Counted from the stretch's first letter, positions 26,707 through 35,449 are shown. The stretch: 64,000 nucleotides of DNA from Pseudomonas brenneri (GCF_007858285.1 NZ_VFIL01000014.1:1-64000), one strand, 5' to 3'. The notes: generated from the letters alone by a model not told the origin. Numbers and translations: made by a program.

Positions 26707-26744
26707 CGCAAGTCCCTCAGGCCATAACGGCCTGCGGACTTGCG
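26707..26744. other. Long imperfect hairpin
   Basis: CGCAAGTCC (26707-26715) pairs with GGACTTGCG (26736-26744), and CAGGCC pairs with GGCCTG around an ATAAC loop, giving about 15 bp interrupted by a small internal loop. A T-rich CTTTTCTCC follows on the plus strand. It could be part of a structured RNA; no family is recognised. Confidence 0.45.
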
Positions 26745-26918
26745 TCGCAGCTTTTCTCCTGACCCGGCCCTTGCGCAGGTACTCCCTGTACCCGTAGGTC
26801 GCGCCGATCCCTTGATCAGAGCAACCCGGCCCCCTGGTCATGCATCGCCGTCAGGCGGCGGTGCAAACAGAAACAGACACTTGGCCTGTTCCCCTGTTGG
26901 GCAGGCCCACAGAAGGGC

Positions 26919-27386
26919 CTAGTACCAATTCGGATCTTTCTTGAGTTGCTCCATCAGCAACTTCTGCATGCCTTCATCGGGCTTGCCGATGAAACGATAG
27001 TCCGCATGCCGTGTTGGCGACTTGTCCGCCGGAAGCCCGGCAGGGACTTCGACCAACATCGCGTAGGCATCTTCCTTATCCATGCTGAACGCAACGATCA
27101 AACGTTTATTCAGGCAGGTATCGGCCGTTTCACACAGCGGCCCTACCAAATACCCGTCACCGTCTTCCGTCACGGCATTCATTTGCTCAGACGTGCCCGA
27201 CAGGTTGATCACCCACTCAGGCAGGCGCTCTTCCTTCTTGACCACACCCTGCCAGGTTTCGCGGTACTGCGGATCGGCATTGAGCAGTTCATTGGCCCGC
27301 GCCTGACCGTCATTGGCGGCCATGACCAAGCCACTACCGCCCAACAGCAGGGCGGCAGCCAGGGTTTTGAGAGACAAGTTGACCAT
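26919..27386 (-). CDS. Ivy-family lysozyme inhibitor-like protein
   Basis: A 155-residue periplasmic protein with a signal peptide (about 1-23, ending VMA). It matches the Ivy (inhibitor of vertebrate lysozyme) fold family. The inhibitory loop in active Ivy is CKPHDC; here the corresponding cysteines are Cys85 and Cys91 with ETADT between, so the loop is one residue longer and lacks the key histidine. This resembles the second Ivy paralogue of P. aeruginosa rather than the strong inhibitor. GAGG precedes the ATG, and it begins two bases after the DUF1328 stop. Confidence 0.83.
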   Translation of the reverse strand: MVNLSLKTLAAALLLGGSGLVMAANDGQARANELLNADPQYRETWQGVVKKEERLPEWVINLSGTSEQMNAVTEDGDGYLVGPLCETADTCLNKRLIVAFSMDKEDAYAMLVEVPAGLPADKSPTRHADYRFIGKPDEGMQKLLMEQLKKDPNWY

Positions 27387-27388
27387 GT

Positions 27389-27553
27389 TCAGCCTCGACC
27401 ACGACGGCCAAAGAAGAAGGAAGCGATGAACATCACCAGGAAGACGACAAAGAGAATCTTGGCGATACCCGTGGCGGTGCCCGCGATACCACCGAAGCCC
27501 AGGACTGCAGCGACAATGGCAATGATCAGAAATGTGATTGCCCAACTCAACAT
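27389..27553 (-). CDS. DUF1328 small membrane protein
   Basis: A 54-residue protein with two hydrophobic helices (about 3-24 and 28-48) around FGGIAGTATGIAK, ending in GRRGRG. This is the DUF1328 pattern, common near stress genes in proteobacteria. AGGAGAATCACC precedes the ATG. It is followed after two bases by the Ivy-like gene, so they form one transcript. Confidence 0.87.
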   Translation of the reverse strand: MLSWAITFLIIAIVAAVLGFGGIAGTATGIAKILFVVFLVMFIASFFFGRRGRG

Positions 27554-27631
27554 GGTGATTCTCCTTTTATATCTATAAAGAGGACTGCTGTGTCGCCACC
27601 CTGTCGCACCCAATGGGCGGCAGGTTCATGC

Positions 27632-27916
27632 CTAGAACACCCAGCGTTCCTGGACAGGCTCGTCATACAGGGCGATGTCCTGTTCAACCGCCATCATGCG
27701 CGGGGCTGTCACGTCGGCGGTGCTGCTGCCAACCGAACGAAAATGAGTCTGTGTAATGGATGTGCGCTCGAACTGCGGGGCGGACTGCGGGCTCTGCTGC
27801 CAATGCTGCAGCTGCTGACCACCGATCAAGGTCACCATCAAGGCGAGGCTGGCAAACAGCCCCTGCTGAAGGCGCAGTGGCGATACACGCAATGGCTTGA
27901 GGCTTTGGCGAGTCAT
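27632..27916 (-). CDS. Uncharacterised 94-residue protein upstream of algB
   Basis: A short protein with one hydrophobic segment (about residues 17-33, LFASLALMVTLIGG) after a basic start, suggesting a single-pass membrane protein with most of the chain outside the cytoplasm. I do not recognise the family. The ATG at 27916 is favoured by GGAGAG seven bases upstream; another ATG at 27934 is possible. It lies directly downstream of a sigma54-type promoter and 78 bp ahead of the DUF1328 gene on the same strand. Confidence 0.7.
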   Translation of the reverse strand: MTRQSLKPLRVSPLRLQQGLFASLALMVTLIGGQQLQHWQQSPQSAPQFERTSITQTHFRSVGSSTADVTAPRMMAVEQDIALYDEPVQERWVF

Positions 27917-27970
27917 CCTGAATCTCTCCCGCATGCTGTCTTGTTCGTTGATCACGCTTGTAGGAGAGGT

Positions 27971-27989
27971 AGTGCAGAGTGCATGCCAG
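27971..27989 (-). promoter_or_regulatory. Sigma54 (RpoN) type promoter
   Basis: On the minus strand CTGGCATGCACTCTGCACT matches the -24/-12 consensus: GG (27986-27987) and GC (27974-27975) are separated by exactly 10 bases, with TGGCAxG and TGCA around them. The start codon of the 94-residue protein is about 57 bases downstream. It would serve that gene and perhaps the DUF1328-Ivy pair. Confidence 0.65.
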
Positions 27990-28060
27990 TTTTTACGGCG
28001 AATAAAAATCAATAAAATCAGCTAGTTATAATAGCTCCTGGTTTCTTCCTAACAGCATCC

Positions 28061-28096
28061 TGCACGATGCGCCTATCCTCACCGTGCGAAATGCAC
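28061..28096. promoter_or_regulatory. Possible enhancer sites between algB and the sigma54 promoter
   Basis: TGCACGATGCG (28061-28071) and the palindrome GTGC-GAAAT-GCAC (28084-28096) lie about 75-120 bases upstream of the -24/-12 element. The spacing and TGCAC core are like NtrC-family enhancer sites. An AT-rich stretch lies between them and the promoter. Which activator binds is unknown. Confidence 0.4.
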
Positions 28097-28312
28097 GATG
28101 GTCAGTGGTCGGATCAAGGGATCAAAAGGGCCGGCAGGACTGCCGAAGCATCAAGAAGGGTCAAAAACGCGCTGCCCGTGGCTATAAGTAGGAAGGGTCT
28201 CAGATAGCTGCGCGATAAGGCTTTGAATCAATCAGAATAAACCATGCAACTTGCCCGATTATTCTGGGACTAAACAAGATCACTCATTCGTATGTTAAGG
28301 AGCGCGGGACAG

Positions 28313-29659
28313 ATGGAATCAGCCAAGGAGCTTCAAGGCCGCATTCTTTTAGTGGACGACGAGTCCGCAATCCTTCGCACCTTCCGCTACTGCCTGGAAG
28401 ATGAAGGCTATACCGTAGCCACTGCCAACAGCGCGGCCCAGGCCGATGCCCTGTTGCAACGCCAGGTGTTCGACCTGTGCTTTTTGGACCTGCGCCTGGG
28501 CGAAGACAACGGCCTGGATGTGCTGGCACAAATGCGTATCCAGGCCCCCTGGATGCGCGTGGTGATTGTCACCGCGCACTCGGCCGTCGATACGGCAGTG
28601 GATGCGATCCAGGCTGGCGCGGCCGATTACCTGGTCAAGCCCTGCAGCCCGGACCAATTGCGCCTGGCCACCGCCAAGCAGCTGGAAGTGCGCCAGTTGT
28701 CAGCACGCCTGGAAGCGCTGGAAGGTGAAGTACGCCAGCCCAAGGATGGCCTCGACTCCCATAGCCCCTCGATGATGGTGGTGCTGGAGACCGCCCGCCA
28801 AGTGGCCGGCACCGATGCCAATATCCTGATTCTGGGCGAGTCCGGCACCGGTAAAGGTGAACTGGCCCGGGCGATTCATGGCTGGAGTAAAAGGGCGAAG
28901 AAATCCTGCGTCACCATCAACTGCCCGTCCTTGACCGCAGAGCTGATGGAAAGCGAGCTGTTCGGCCATAGTCGCGGCGCCTTTACCGGCGCCAGCGAAA
29001 GCACCCTCGGCCGGGTCAACCAGGCGGACGGCGGCACCCTGTTTCTAGACGAGATCGGCGATTTCCCCCTGACATTGCAACCCAAGTTGTTGCGCTTTAT
29101 CCAGGACAAGGAATATGAACGGGTCGGCGACCCGGTCACCCGCCGCGCCGATGTACGCATCCTGGCGGCGACCAACCTGAACTTGGAAGACATGGTGCGC
29201 GACGGCCGTTTTCGCGAAGACTTGCTGTATCGCTTGAACGTCATCACCTTGCACCTGCCGCCCCTGCGCGAACGCAGCGAGGATATCCTCGCCCTCGCTG
29301 ACCGTTTCCTGGCGCGCTTCGTCAAAGAGTACGCGCGGCCAGCCCGCGGCTTCAGCGATGAGGCCCGTGAAGCACTGCTCAACTACCGCTGGCCGGGCAA
29401 TATCCGTGAACTGCGCAACGTCGTGGAACGCGCCAGCATCATCTGTGCCCAGGAGAAGGTCGAAATCAGCCATTTGGGGATGGCCGAGCAACCGACCAAC
29501 AACTCACCGCGTATCGGCGCGGCGTTGAGCCTGGACGAACTGGAAAAAGCCCATATCGGCGCCGTGCTGGCCACCAGTGACACCCTGGACCAGGCGGCCA
29601 AGACCCTGGGCATCGATGCCTCGACGCTGTATCGCAAACGCAAGCAATACAACCTGTGA
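28313..29659 (+). CDS. algB: Sigma54-family response regulator AlgB
   Basis: A 448-residue NtrC-type regulator: receiver domain (1-125) with phospho-acceptor Asp59 in FLDLRLG, AAA+ domain (about 145-385) with Walker A GESGTGKG, the sigma54-contact GAFTGA motif and Walker B GGTLFLDEIGD, and a C-terminal Fis-type helix-turn-helix (DQAAKTLGIDASTLYRKRK). In P. aeruginosa AlgB controls alginate, virulence and light or quorum responses together with kinase KinB. The ATG at 28313 has AAGGAG upstream. kinB follows after 10 bases. Confidence 0.96.
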   Translation: MESAKELQGRILLVDDESAILRTFRYCLEDEGYTVATANSAAQADALLQRQVFDLCFLDLRLGEDNGLDVLAQMRIQAPWMRVVIVTAHSAVDTAVDAIQAGAADYLVKPCSPDQLRLATAKQLEVRQLSARLEALEGEVRQPKDGLDSHSPSMMVVLETARQVAGTDANILILGESGTGKGELARAIHGWSKRAKKSCVTINCPSLTAELMESELFGHSRGAFTGASESTLGRVNQADGGTLFLDEIGDFPLTLQPKLLRFIQDKEYERVGDPVTRRADVRILAATNLNLEDMVRDGRFREDLLYRLNVITLHLPPLRERSEDILALADRFLARFVKEYARPARGFSDEAREALLNYRWPGNIRELRNVVERASIICAQEKVEISHLGMAEQPTNNSPRIGAALSLDELEKAHIGAVLATSDTLDQAAKTLGIDASTLYRKRKQYNL

Positions 29660-29669
29660 GCTGCACCTT

Positions 29670-31457
29670 ATGAAGCTGGCGATGAAACTGCGCACGCGGC
29701 TATTCCTGAGCATTTCTGCGCTGATCACCGTGGCCCTGCTTGGGCTGCTGCTGGGGCTGGTGAGTGTCATGCAAATGGCTAAGGCTCAGGAATCCCTGAT
29801 CCGCAGCAACTTCATTACCCTGGATCTGGGGCTCAAGCTACGCCAGACCCTGGGCGACCAGTTGATCTTGATGCTCAACGACCGGCCGGACCCGGCCGCC
29901 CTGAATACGTCGCGCCAACAGTATTTCAAGTTGTTGGACGAAGGCATCGCCCATGAAATGAGTGTCGCCAGGGTCGCAGGCTTCACTCAGGCCAAGGCCG
30001 ACTACCTGACGTTTTTGGACGCGTTCGAGGAAAATGAAAATACGCCGCCTTCCCTGCGCAATAACCAAAAACTGACCACCAGTTTCAATGTATTGCGCAA
30101 CGGGCTGATCAGCGAACACAAAAACGCGCTGGAAAACATCAACGAGACCGAACGCCTGTCGCGCGAACGCGCGCTGTGGATTGCCGGGCTGCTGGGGTTG
30201 GTGGGCCTGGCGGTGCTGATCATCGGTTTCATCACCGCCCACGGCATCGCCCGGCGCTTTGGCGGGCCGATCGAAGCCCTGGCCAAGGCGGCCGATAAAA
30301 TCGGCCAGGGCAATTTTGATGTCACCTTGCCGATTTCTTCGGCAGCCGAAATGAACCAGTTGACCAAACGTTTTGGCATCATGGCTGAAGCGTTGCGCCA
30401 GCATCAGGCCACGAATGTCGACGAATTGCTCGCCGGCCAGCAGCGCTTGCAGGCAGTGCTCGACAGTATCGACGACGGCCTGCTGATGATCGACCGCCAA
30501 GGCCGCCTGGAACACCTCAACCCTGTCGCCCAGCGCCAATTAGGCTGGGACGAAAGCCGCCTGGGCGAGGGCCTGGGCGAAGCGCTGCAACGCCCGGAAC
30601 TGGATGAGCAACTGCATCTGGTGCTGCGCGGCGGCAACCTGGAACGCGCACCCGACGACCTTGAAGTGGAGGTCGAGGGCGAATCACGCTTGCTGACCTA
30701 CAGCATGACGCCCGTCAGCCACCACGAGGGGCATATCCTCGGCGCGGTGATGGTGTTGCATGACGTGACCGAGCAACGGGCCTTCGAGCGAGTGCGCAGT
30801 GAATTCGTGTTGCGTGCCTCCCACGAACTGCGTACGCCAGTCACGGGCATGCATATGGCATTCGGCCTGTTCCAGGAACGGGCGAAATTCCCCCCTGAGT
30901 CCCGCGAAGCCGACCTGTTGAATACGGTCAACGAAGAAATGCAGCGCTTGATGCAACTGATCAATGACTTGCTGAACTTTTCCCGCTACCAGAACGGCCT
31001 GCAAAAACTCACTCTGGCGCCTTGCGACATCAACGAGCTGCTTGAACAGGCCCGCACGCGCTTTGCCGAGCTGGCGAATGCACAAAACATCGAGCTGGTG
31101 GTAGAAGCGCAGGCGCAACTGCCCAGGCTGCATGCCGACCAGGCGCAATTGGAGCGGGTGCTCGACAATCTACTCGGCAATGCTCTGCGCCACACCAGTG
31201 ACGGCGGGCAGATTCGCCTGCAAGCGCGTCGCCATGGCGAACGGCTGATCATCAGTGTCGAGGACAACGGCGAAGGCATCGCCTACGGCCAGCAGGGCAG
31301 GATTTTCGAACCTTTTGTCCAGGTAGGCCGCAAGAAAGGTGGCGCCGGCCTGGGGCTGGCGCTGTGCAAGGAGATCGTGCAGCTGCACGGCGGCCGCATG
31401 GGGGTCTATTCCCGGCCAGGGCAGGGCACGCAGTTCTATATGGCGTTGCCGCTGTAA
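29670..31457 (+). CDS. kinB: Sensor histidine kinase KinB
   Basis: A 595-residue membrane kinase, the same length as its P. aeruginosa counterpart. Two membrane helices (about 11-33 and 168-190) enclose a periplasmic domain; then HAMP (about 190-245), PAS (about 255-375), HisKA with His385 in ASHELRTPVTG, and HATPase with NALRHTSDGG and GAGLGLALCKEIV. It phosphorylates and dephosphorylates AlgB. The ATG at 29670 was chosen because the protein then starts with the transmembrane helix; the longer frame overlaps algB. Confidence 0.96.
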   Translation: MKLAMKLRTRLFLSISALITVALLGLLLGLVSVMQMAKAQESLIRSNFITLDLGLKLRQTLGDQLILMLNDRPDPAALNTSRQQYFKLLDEGIAHEMSVARVAGFTQAKADYLTFLDAFEENENTPPSLRNNQKLTTSFNVLRNGLISEHKNALENINETERLSRERALWIAGLLGLVGLAVLIIGFITAHGIARRFGGPIEALAKAADKIGQGNFDVTLPISSAAEMNQLTKRFGIMAEALRQHQATNVDELLAGQQRLQAVLDSIDDGLLMIDRQGRLEHLNPVAQRQLGWDESRLGEGLGEALQRPELDEQLHLVLRGGNLERAPDDLEVEVEGESRLLTYSMTPVSHHEGHILGAVMVLHDVTEQRAFERVRSEFVLRASHELRTPVTGMHMAFGLFQERAKFPPESREADLLNTVNEEMQRLMQLINDLLNFSRYQNGLQKLTLAPCDINELLEQARTRFAELANAQNIELVVEAQAQLPRLHADQAQLERVLDNLLGNALRHTSDGGQIRLQARRHGERLIISVEDNGEGIAYGQQGRIFEPFVQVGRKKGGAGLGLALCKEIVQLHGGRMGVYSRPGQGTQFYMALPL

Positions 31458-31499
31458 CTATCAGTCAGGCACGCCACTCAAGGGCAGCAAAGATCAAAG

Positions 31500-31608
31500 G
31501 TGGGAGCTGTCGAGCCCCGGCGAGGCTGCGATGACGGCGCGACTGTCACTACTGATGTTGCCTGACACATCGCTATCGCAGCCTCGCCGGGGCTCGACAG
31601 CTCCCACA
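31500..31608. repeat. REP pair with GAGCCCCGGCGAGGC arms
   Basis: GTGGGAGCTGTCGAGCCCCG and CGGGGCTCGACAGCTCCCAC flank a 55-bp spacer and continue as GCGAGGCTGCGAT/ATCGCAGCCTCGC. The arms are over 30 bp long, longer than in the other REP pairs here. It lies between convergent kinB and ampDh2. Confidence 0.88.
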
Positions 31609-31634
31609 TGCATTGCTCGCCGCTCTTAAATACC

Positions 31635-32411
31635 TTAGCGGTGGTTCAATACCCTCAGGATCGCTGCGCTTTGCGCATCCGGTGTGCCATCAAACAACAC
31701 CGGCCGGAAGCGCATCTGGAAGGCCGCCAGCACACGCCGCGTTGCCACATCCAGCTCGCCGGTCTGCGGCGTTGAGTAACCCAAGCGTGCCAACTCTTCC
31801 TGGAACCAGGTGATGCTCGGTAGCTGTGCAGCGTACTGCGCCTGATACCGCGCGACCGCCTGAGCCTCGGGCCAGATCCCCAGGCCTTCATCCGCCAGGC
31901 GCTTCCACGGGAACAGCGGGCCCGGATCAAGTTTGCGACCGGGGGCGATATCGCTATGACCGATAATGAACTTCGGGTTGATCCGGTTGCGCTGGCTGAT
32001 GTCCTTGAGCAAGGTCACCAGGGACTGGACTTGCGCTTCGGAGTACGGATACCAGACACGCCCGGTGGGTGTATCACGGTAGCCCGGGTTGACGATCTCG
32101 ATGCCGATGGAGCTGGAGTTGAGCCAGGTACGCCCCATCCACTCACTTTCTCCGGCATGCCAGGAGCGCTTGTCTTCATCCACCAGCTTATAGATGGTCG
32201 CGCGTGCATCATCGCCAATCAGGTAGTGGCTGCTGACCTGGCCTTTGGTCAATAGCGCCAGCGAACCTTCAAGGCTGGTAGCGGTGTAGTGCAGGACGAC
32301 GAACTGGATACGATTATCGAAGTTCACCGACGGGTGGCTGGTATTCAGCCGCGGGCCACTTGCACAGCCAGCGAGTGTGAGGAACAGAAGAGCAGCAACG
32401 AGAAATTTCAT
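31635..32411 (-). CDS. ampDh2: N-acetylmuramoyl-L-alanine amidase AmpDh2
   Basis: A 258-residue lipoprotein (lipobox LAGC, Cys17). It contains a zinc Amidase_2 domain (about 30-175; metal ligands expected at His in VVLHYTAT and His in IIGHSDIAPGRKLDPG) and a C-terminal peptidoglycan-binding helical region. It cleaves the bond between MurNAc and L-Ala of muropeptides at the outer membrane side, so it may affect AmpC induction and wall recycling. Its position next to algB-kinB is the same in P. aeruginosa. Confidence 0.92.
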   Translation of the reverse strand: MKFLVAALLFLTLAGCASGPRLNTSHPSVNFDNRIQFVVLHYTATSLEGSLALLTKGQVSSHYLIGDDARATIYKLVDEDKRSWHAGESEWMGRTWLNSSSIGIEIVNPGYRDTPTGRVWYPYSEAQVQSLVTLLKDISQRNRINPKFIIGHSDIAPGRKLDPGPLFPWKRLADEGLGIWPEAQAVARYQAQYAAQLPSITWFQEELARLGYSTPQTGELDVATRRVLAAFQMRFRPVLFDGTPDAQSAAILRVLNHR

Positions 32412-32500
32412 GGCAACAGACGGTACGCTAAAGACGATAATGCAACAGTGTAACGTATCGTTTGCCGATCAGCGGCCGGCTTACAAAATGGAACAACTTT

Positions 32501-34564
32501 TCAGGCCGCCTGCACCTGATTGCGCCCCGCCGCCTTGGCCCGGTACAAGGCTTCGTCCGCGCGCTTGAGGGCCAGGTCGCTACGCTCGCCGGGCTGAAAC
32601 TGCGCCATGCCAATGGACATGGTGATGGTCACCCGTTCGCCCTTGAAGTGAAACGGACACGCCTCAATGGCCGCCCGCAGGCGCTCGCCGAGCTCCAGCG
32701 CATCGCCCAACGCCGAATCCGGCATCAGCAGGACAAACTCCTCACCGCCAAACCGCGCGATGAAATCTGTCGCTCGCAAGCGCTTGCTCAACACATTGGC
32801 GATGATCTTCAGCACCTTGTCGCCCGCCAGATGGCCGTAGCCGTCGTTGATGCGCTTGAAGTGATCCAGGTCCAGCATCGCCAGTGACAGGTTGTTGCCC
32901 TGTTGATGCCACGCATTGACCTCGTATTCCAGGCGTTCACTCCAGGCCGCACGATTGGGCAGGCCGGTGAGCGGGTCGATCAGCGCTTTCTGGCGCTGGA
33001 CCTCAAGGTGATCACGATAGCCCTGGGCCTCCTGCTCCATGCTCGCCACCCGTTCGGCCAACCCCTGCAACCGCTCGGCCACTTCATGCTCGCGCTGGTC
33101 ACGTTGCTTTTGATGCTCGTCCATGGCGCCCAGCAGCCCCTCAAGATGGCTTTCCAGCACTTGCTTGAGGTCATCAAGATCGGCCGCTTCCTGGACACTG
33201 CTTTGCAAGCCATCCATCTGCTCACGGATTTGCGTATCCATCTCGCGCGCGGCGCTGCGGCTGTCGGCGTGCCCGTCGCTGGCCGCCTGCAAATTGCTCT
33301 GGAAGGCTTCCAGCCGCTCGTTTAGGCGCTTTAAGTAGGCTTCAAACTCATGCTGGCCACTGTCGGTGATGGCCAGCATCAATACCGCCAGGTCATCGAG
33401 GATCGGCAGCAACTCGTACCAGTTCAGCCCGTGGGCCAGGCGTTCGCGCATGGCTTGCGCCTGGGGCCGGTGATGCTCGGGTAGGTCGAGGTCGCCCAGC
33501 AGGCCGAGCAGAGTGTCTTCGATATGTTTGGCTACGGAGCTGTAGGACGGCTCAGGCGAGTCGGGCAAGGCGTACAGCGCCTCGGGATCGACTTCAGCCA
33601 GCTCGTCATCCAGCACCGGCGGCAACGACAGACTGCCGATCGCCGTAGGTTGCGGCGGAGCCTGGGGGGCAACTACCGCCGCAGCGGCCGCACCTTCAGG
33701 TGGCGGCGTAACACTCACCTCCACAGGCCGAGACGGTTCCGGGGCCTGGGCCGCGACAGCAGGCATTTCGACCGGCGATAAGCGGGGAGCGTAAACCTGA
33801 GGCAGCGGTACCACACGCTCATCGACATCGACGACCCGGGGCGCAATGGCAATAGACGCAGGTGCCGCCTCAAGCACTGCCGGCTGCGAGGCCTGGGCTG
33901 GTGGCGCAAAGGCTCGCAGGGCCTGGGCCAGCTCGGGAGCATCCTCAACCACCTGGGCAACCGGACTTGCGGCAACCGCCGGGGTTGGCCGCGAGGGCGG
34001 AGAAACGCGGGGTTCAACCGTCGCGACTTCTGCATCCGACTCCTTGCCGCCAAACAGACGCTGCAACAGACCTGGGCGAGCAGGCTCATCATCGGACTCA
34101 AGATTGCTCAGGGCCTGCCCTTGAAGGCTGCTCAACTCACTGAGCAGCAGGGGAATCTCCCGTGCCTGGCCGACGCGGCTGTCCAACTGCTTGGCAAAGC
34201 TCTTCAACGGGCGGCTGACTTCCCGGGGCAACGGCAGCGCCTGCAATTGCGCGACCAGCGCGGTCAGCGCGGTACTGATTTGATCAACCCGTGTCTCACG
34301 GCGCTGCTCGGAGTCCAGCACGGCCTTTTCCAGGCGCGGCAACAACGCAGCGAGCGCAGCGTCCATCTCATCGGTGCGCACCACATCGCGCATCTCTTTC
34401 ATGCACTGGTCGACGGCCCGGTCCGTGCCCTCGGCCGCCAGCGTGCTGCGCACCAGCCCACGGCGCAGCAAGTCGAGGCGCGCAGCCCAACGGCGTTCGA
34501 GCTTTTCTTGTTGCTCGATGCTTAACAGGTATTTTTCTTTCCAGCGCTGGGCGTCGTCGCTCAT
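32501..34564 (-). CDS. dgcH: Diguanylate cyclase DgcH
   Basis: A 687-residue cytoplasmic protein. A long N-terminal region (about 1-480) is rich in helices and Pro/Ala linkers with coiled-coil stretches. The C-terminal GGDEF domain (about 520-687) has the active GGEEF site and an RATD sequence five residues before it, which is the RxxD inhibitory site. So it should make c-di-GMP and be subject to product inhibition. It starts within the last codon of the upstream endonuclease gene (four-base overlap), suggesting co-translation. Confidence 0.92.
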   Translation of the reverse strand: MSDDAQRWKEKYLLSIEQQEKLERRWAARLDLLRRGLVRSTLAAEGTDRAVDQCMKEMRDVVRTDEMDAALAALLPRLEKAVLDSEQRRETRVDQISTALTALVAQLQALPLPREVSRPLKSFAKQLDSRVGQAREIPLLLSELSSLQGQALSNLESDDEPARPGLLQRLFGGKESDAEVATVEPRVSPPSRPTPAVAASPVAQVVEDAPELAQALRAFAPPAQASQPAVLEAAPASIAIAPRVVDVDERVVPLPQVYAPRLSPVEMPAVAAQAPEPSRPVEVSVTPPPEGAAAAAVVAPQAPPQPTAIGSLSLPPVLDDELAEVDPEALYALPDSPEPSYSSVAKHIEDTLLGLLGDLDLPEHHRPQAQAMRERLAHGLNWYELLPILDDLAVLMLAITDSGQHEFEAYLKRLNERLEAFQSNLQAASDGHADSRSAAREMDTQIREQMDGLQSSVQEAADLDDLKQVLESHLEGLLGAMDEHQKQRDQREHEVAERLQGLAERVASMEQEAQGYRDHLEVQRQKALIDPLTGLPNRAAWSERLEYEVNAWHQQGNNLSLAMLDLDHFKRINDGYGHLAGDKVLKIIANVLSKRLRATDFIARFGGEEFVLLMPDSALGDALELGERLRAAIEACPFHFKGERVTITMSIGMAQFQPGERSDLALKRADEALYRAKAAGRNQVQAA

Positions 34565-35439
34565 GCAAGGGGTCCGCGAAGGCCGGGGCTCAGCGCGGGT
34601 AATGCATCAGCCGTGAGCGAACCCGGCAGACGAATCTCTACCGCGACCGGCAGGTGATCGGAAATGGGTTGCGCCAGCACCTGCACGCGTTCCAGCGTCA
34701 GGGTCGGGCTTAACAAAATGTGATCTAGGCAGCGCTGCGGGCGCCAACTGGGGAAAGTGGCTTCGACCTGCGGCGCCAGCAGCCCCAAATCGCGCAATGG
34801 AGAATTTTGCAGCAGGTCGCTGGCATGGGTGTTCATGTCCCCCATCAGCACCTGATGCTTGTATCCGCCAATCAGCTCACGGATGTAGGCCAGTTGCAGG
34901 GTCCGGGTACGTGCGCCCAGCGCCAGGTGCATCATGACCACTACCAGCGCCTCGGGGCCCTCGCCGAAACGCACAAGGATCGCCCCGCGCCCTTTCGGGC
35001 CCGGCAGGGGATGGTCTTCGATCACCCAGGGCTTGAGACGGCTGAGCACCCCATTGCTGTGCTGGCCCAGTCGCCCGAGGTTGCGATTGAGTTGCTGGTA
35101 CCAGTAGGGAAAAGCACCCAGCTGAGCCAGATGCTCGACCTGATTGACGTAGCCCGAACGCAGGCTGCCACCATCGGCTTCCTGCAGGGCCACCAGGTCG
35201 AAGTCACCCAGCAGGTCGCCAATCTTTTGCAGATTGCCGGCCCGACCATTGTGGGGCAGCAAATGCTGCCAGCCACGGGTCAGGTAATGACGGTATTTCT
35301 CGGTACTGATGCCAACCTGGATATTGAAGCTCAGCAAGCGCAGCCGGCTGTCCGCCGGCAGGCCGGTGGACGCGAGGTGATGTTCGTTGACCTGCGGATC
35401 ATGCCGGCCAACAACGCGTTCGGTACCCCAGCGACGCAT
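34561..35439 (-). CDS. Endonuclease/exonuclease/phosphatase family protein
   Basis: A 292-residue EEP-fold protein. Motifs expected for the metal-dependent active site are visible: LSFNIQ, LQEADGG, MGDMNTHASD and the final ISDHLPV. Substrate could be DNA, a nucleotide or a phospholipid; nothing in the sequence decides it. It is the upstream partner of dgcH and lies 10 bases after dsbA, all on the minus strand. Confidence 0.85.
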   Translation of the reverse strand: MRRWGTERVVGRHDPQVNEHHLASTGLPADSRLRLLSFNIQVGISTEKYRHYLTRGWQHLLPHNGRAGNLQKIGDLLGDFDLVALQEADGGSLRSGYVNQVEHLAQLGAFPYWYQQLNRNLGRLGQHSNGVLSRLKPWVIEDHPLPGPKGRGAILVRFGEGPEALVVVMMHLALGARTRTLQLAYIRELIGGYKHQVLMGDMNTHASDLLQNSPLRDLGLLAPQVEATFPSWRPQRCLDHILLSPTLTLERVQVLAQPISDHLPVAVEIRLPGSLTADALPALSPGLRGPLA

Positions 35440-35449
35440 GGCGAGCCCC

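Larger units (their letters stand above)
26213..26918. other. 706-bp gap with structured elements
   Basis: No convincing protein gene is seen. It contains a strong rightward terminator (26397-26425) with no rightward gene before it, and a long hairpin (26707-26744). The rest is low in repeats. The segment 26213-26396 would include the gltP leader on the minus strand. Confidence 0.5.

Noticed and set aside
26883..26920. AGGCCC/GGGCCT and GGCCTG/CAGGCC stems at the end of the Ivy-like gene as a terminator
   Set aside because: They overlap the stop codon and compete with each other, and no T-run follows on the minus strand.
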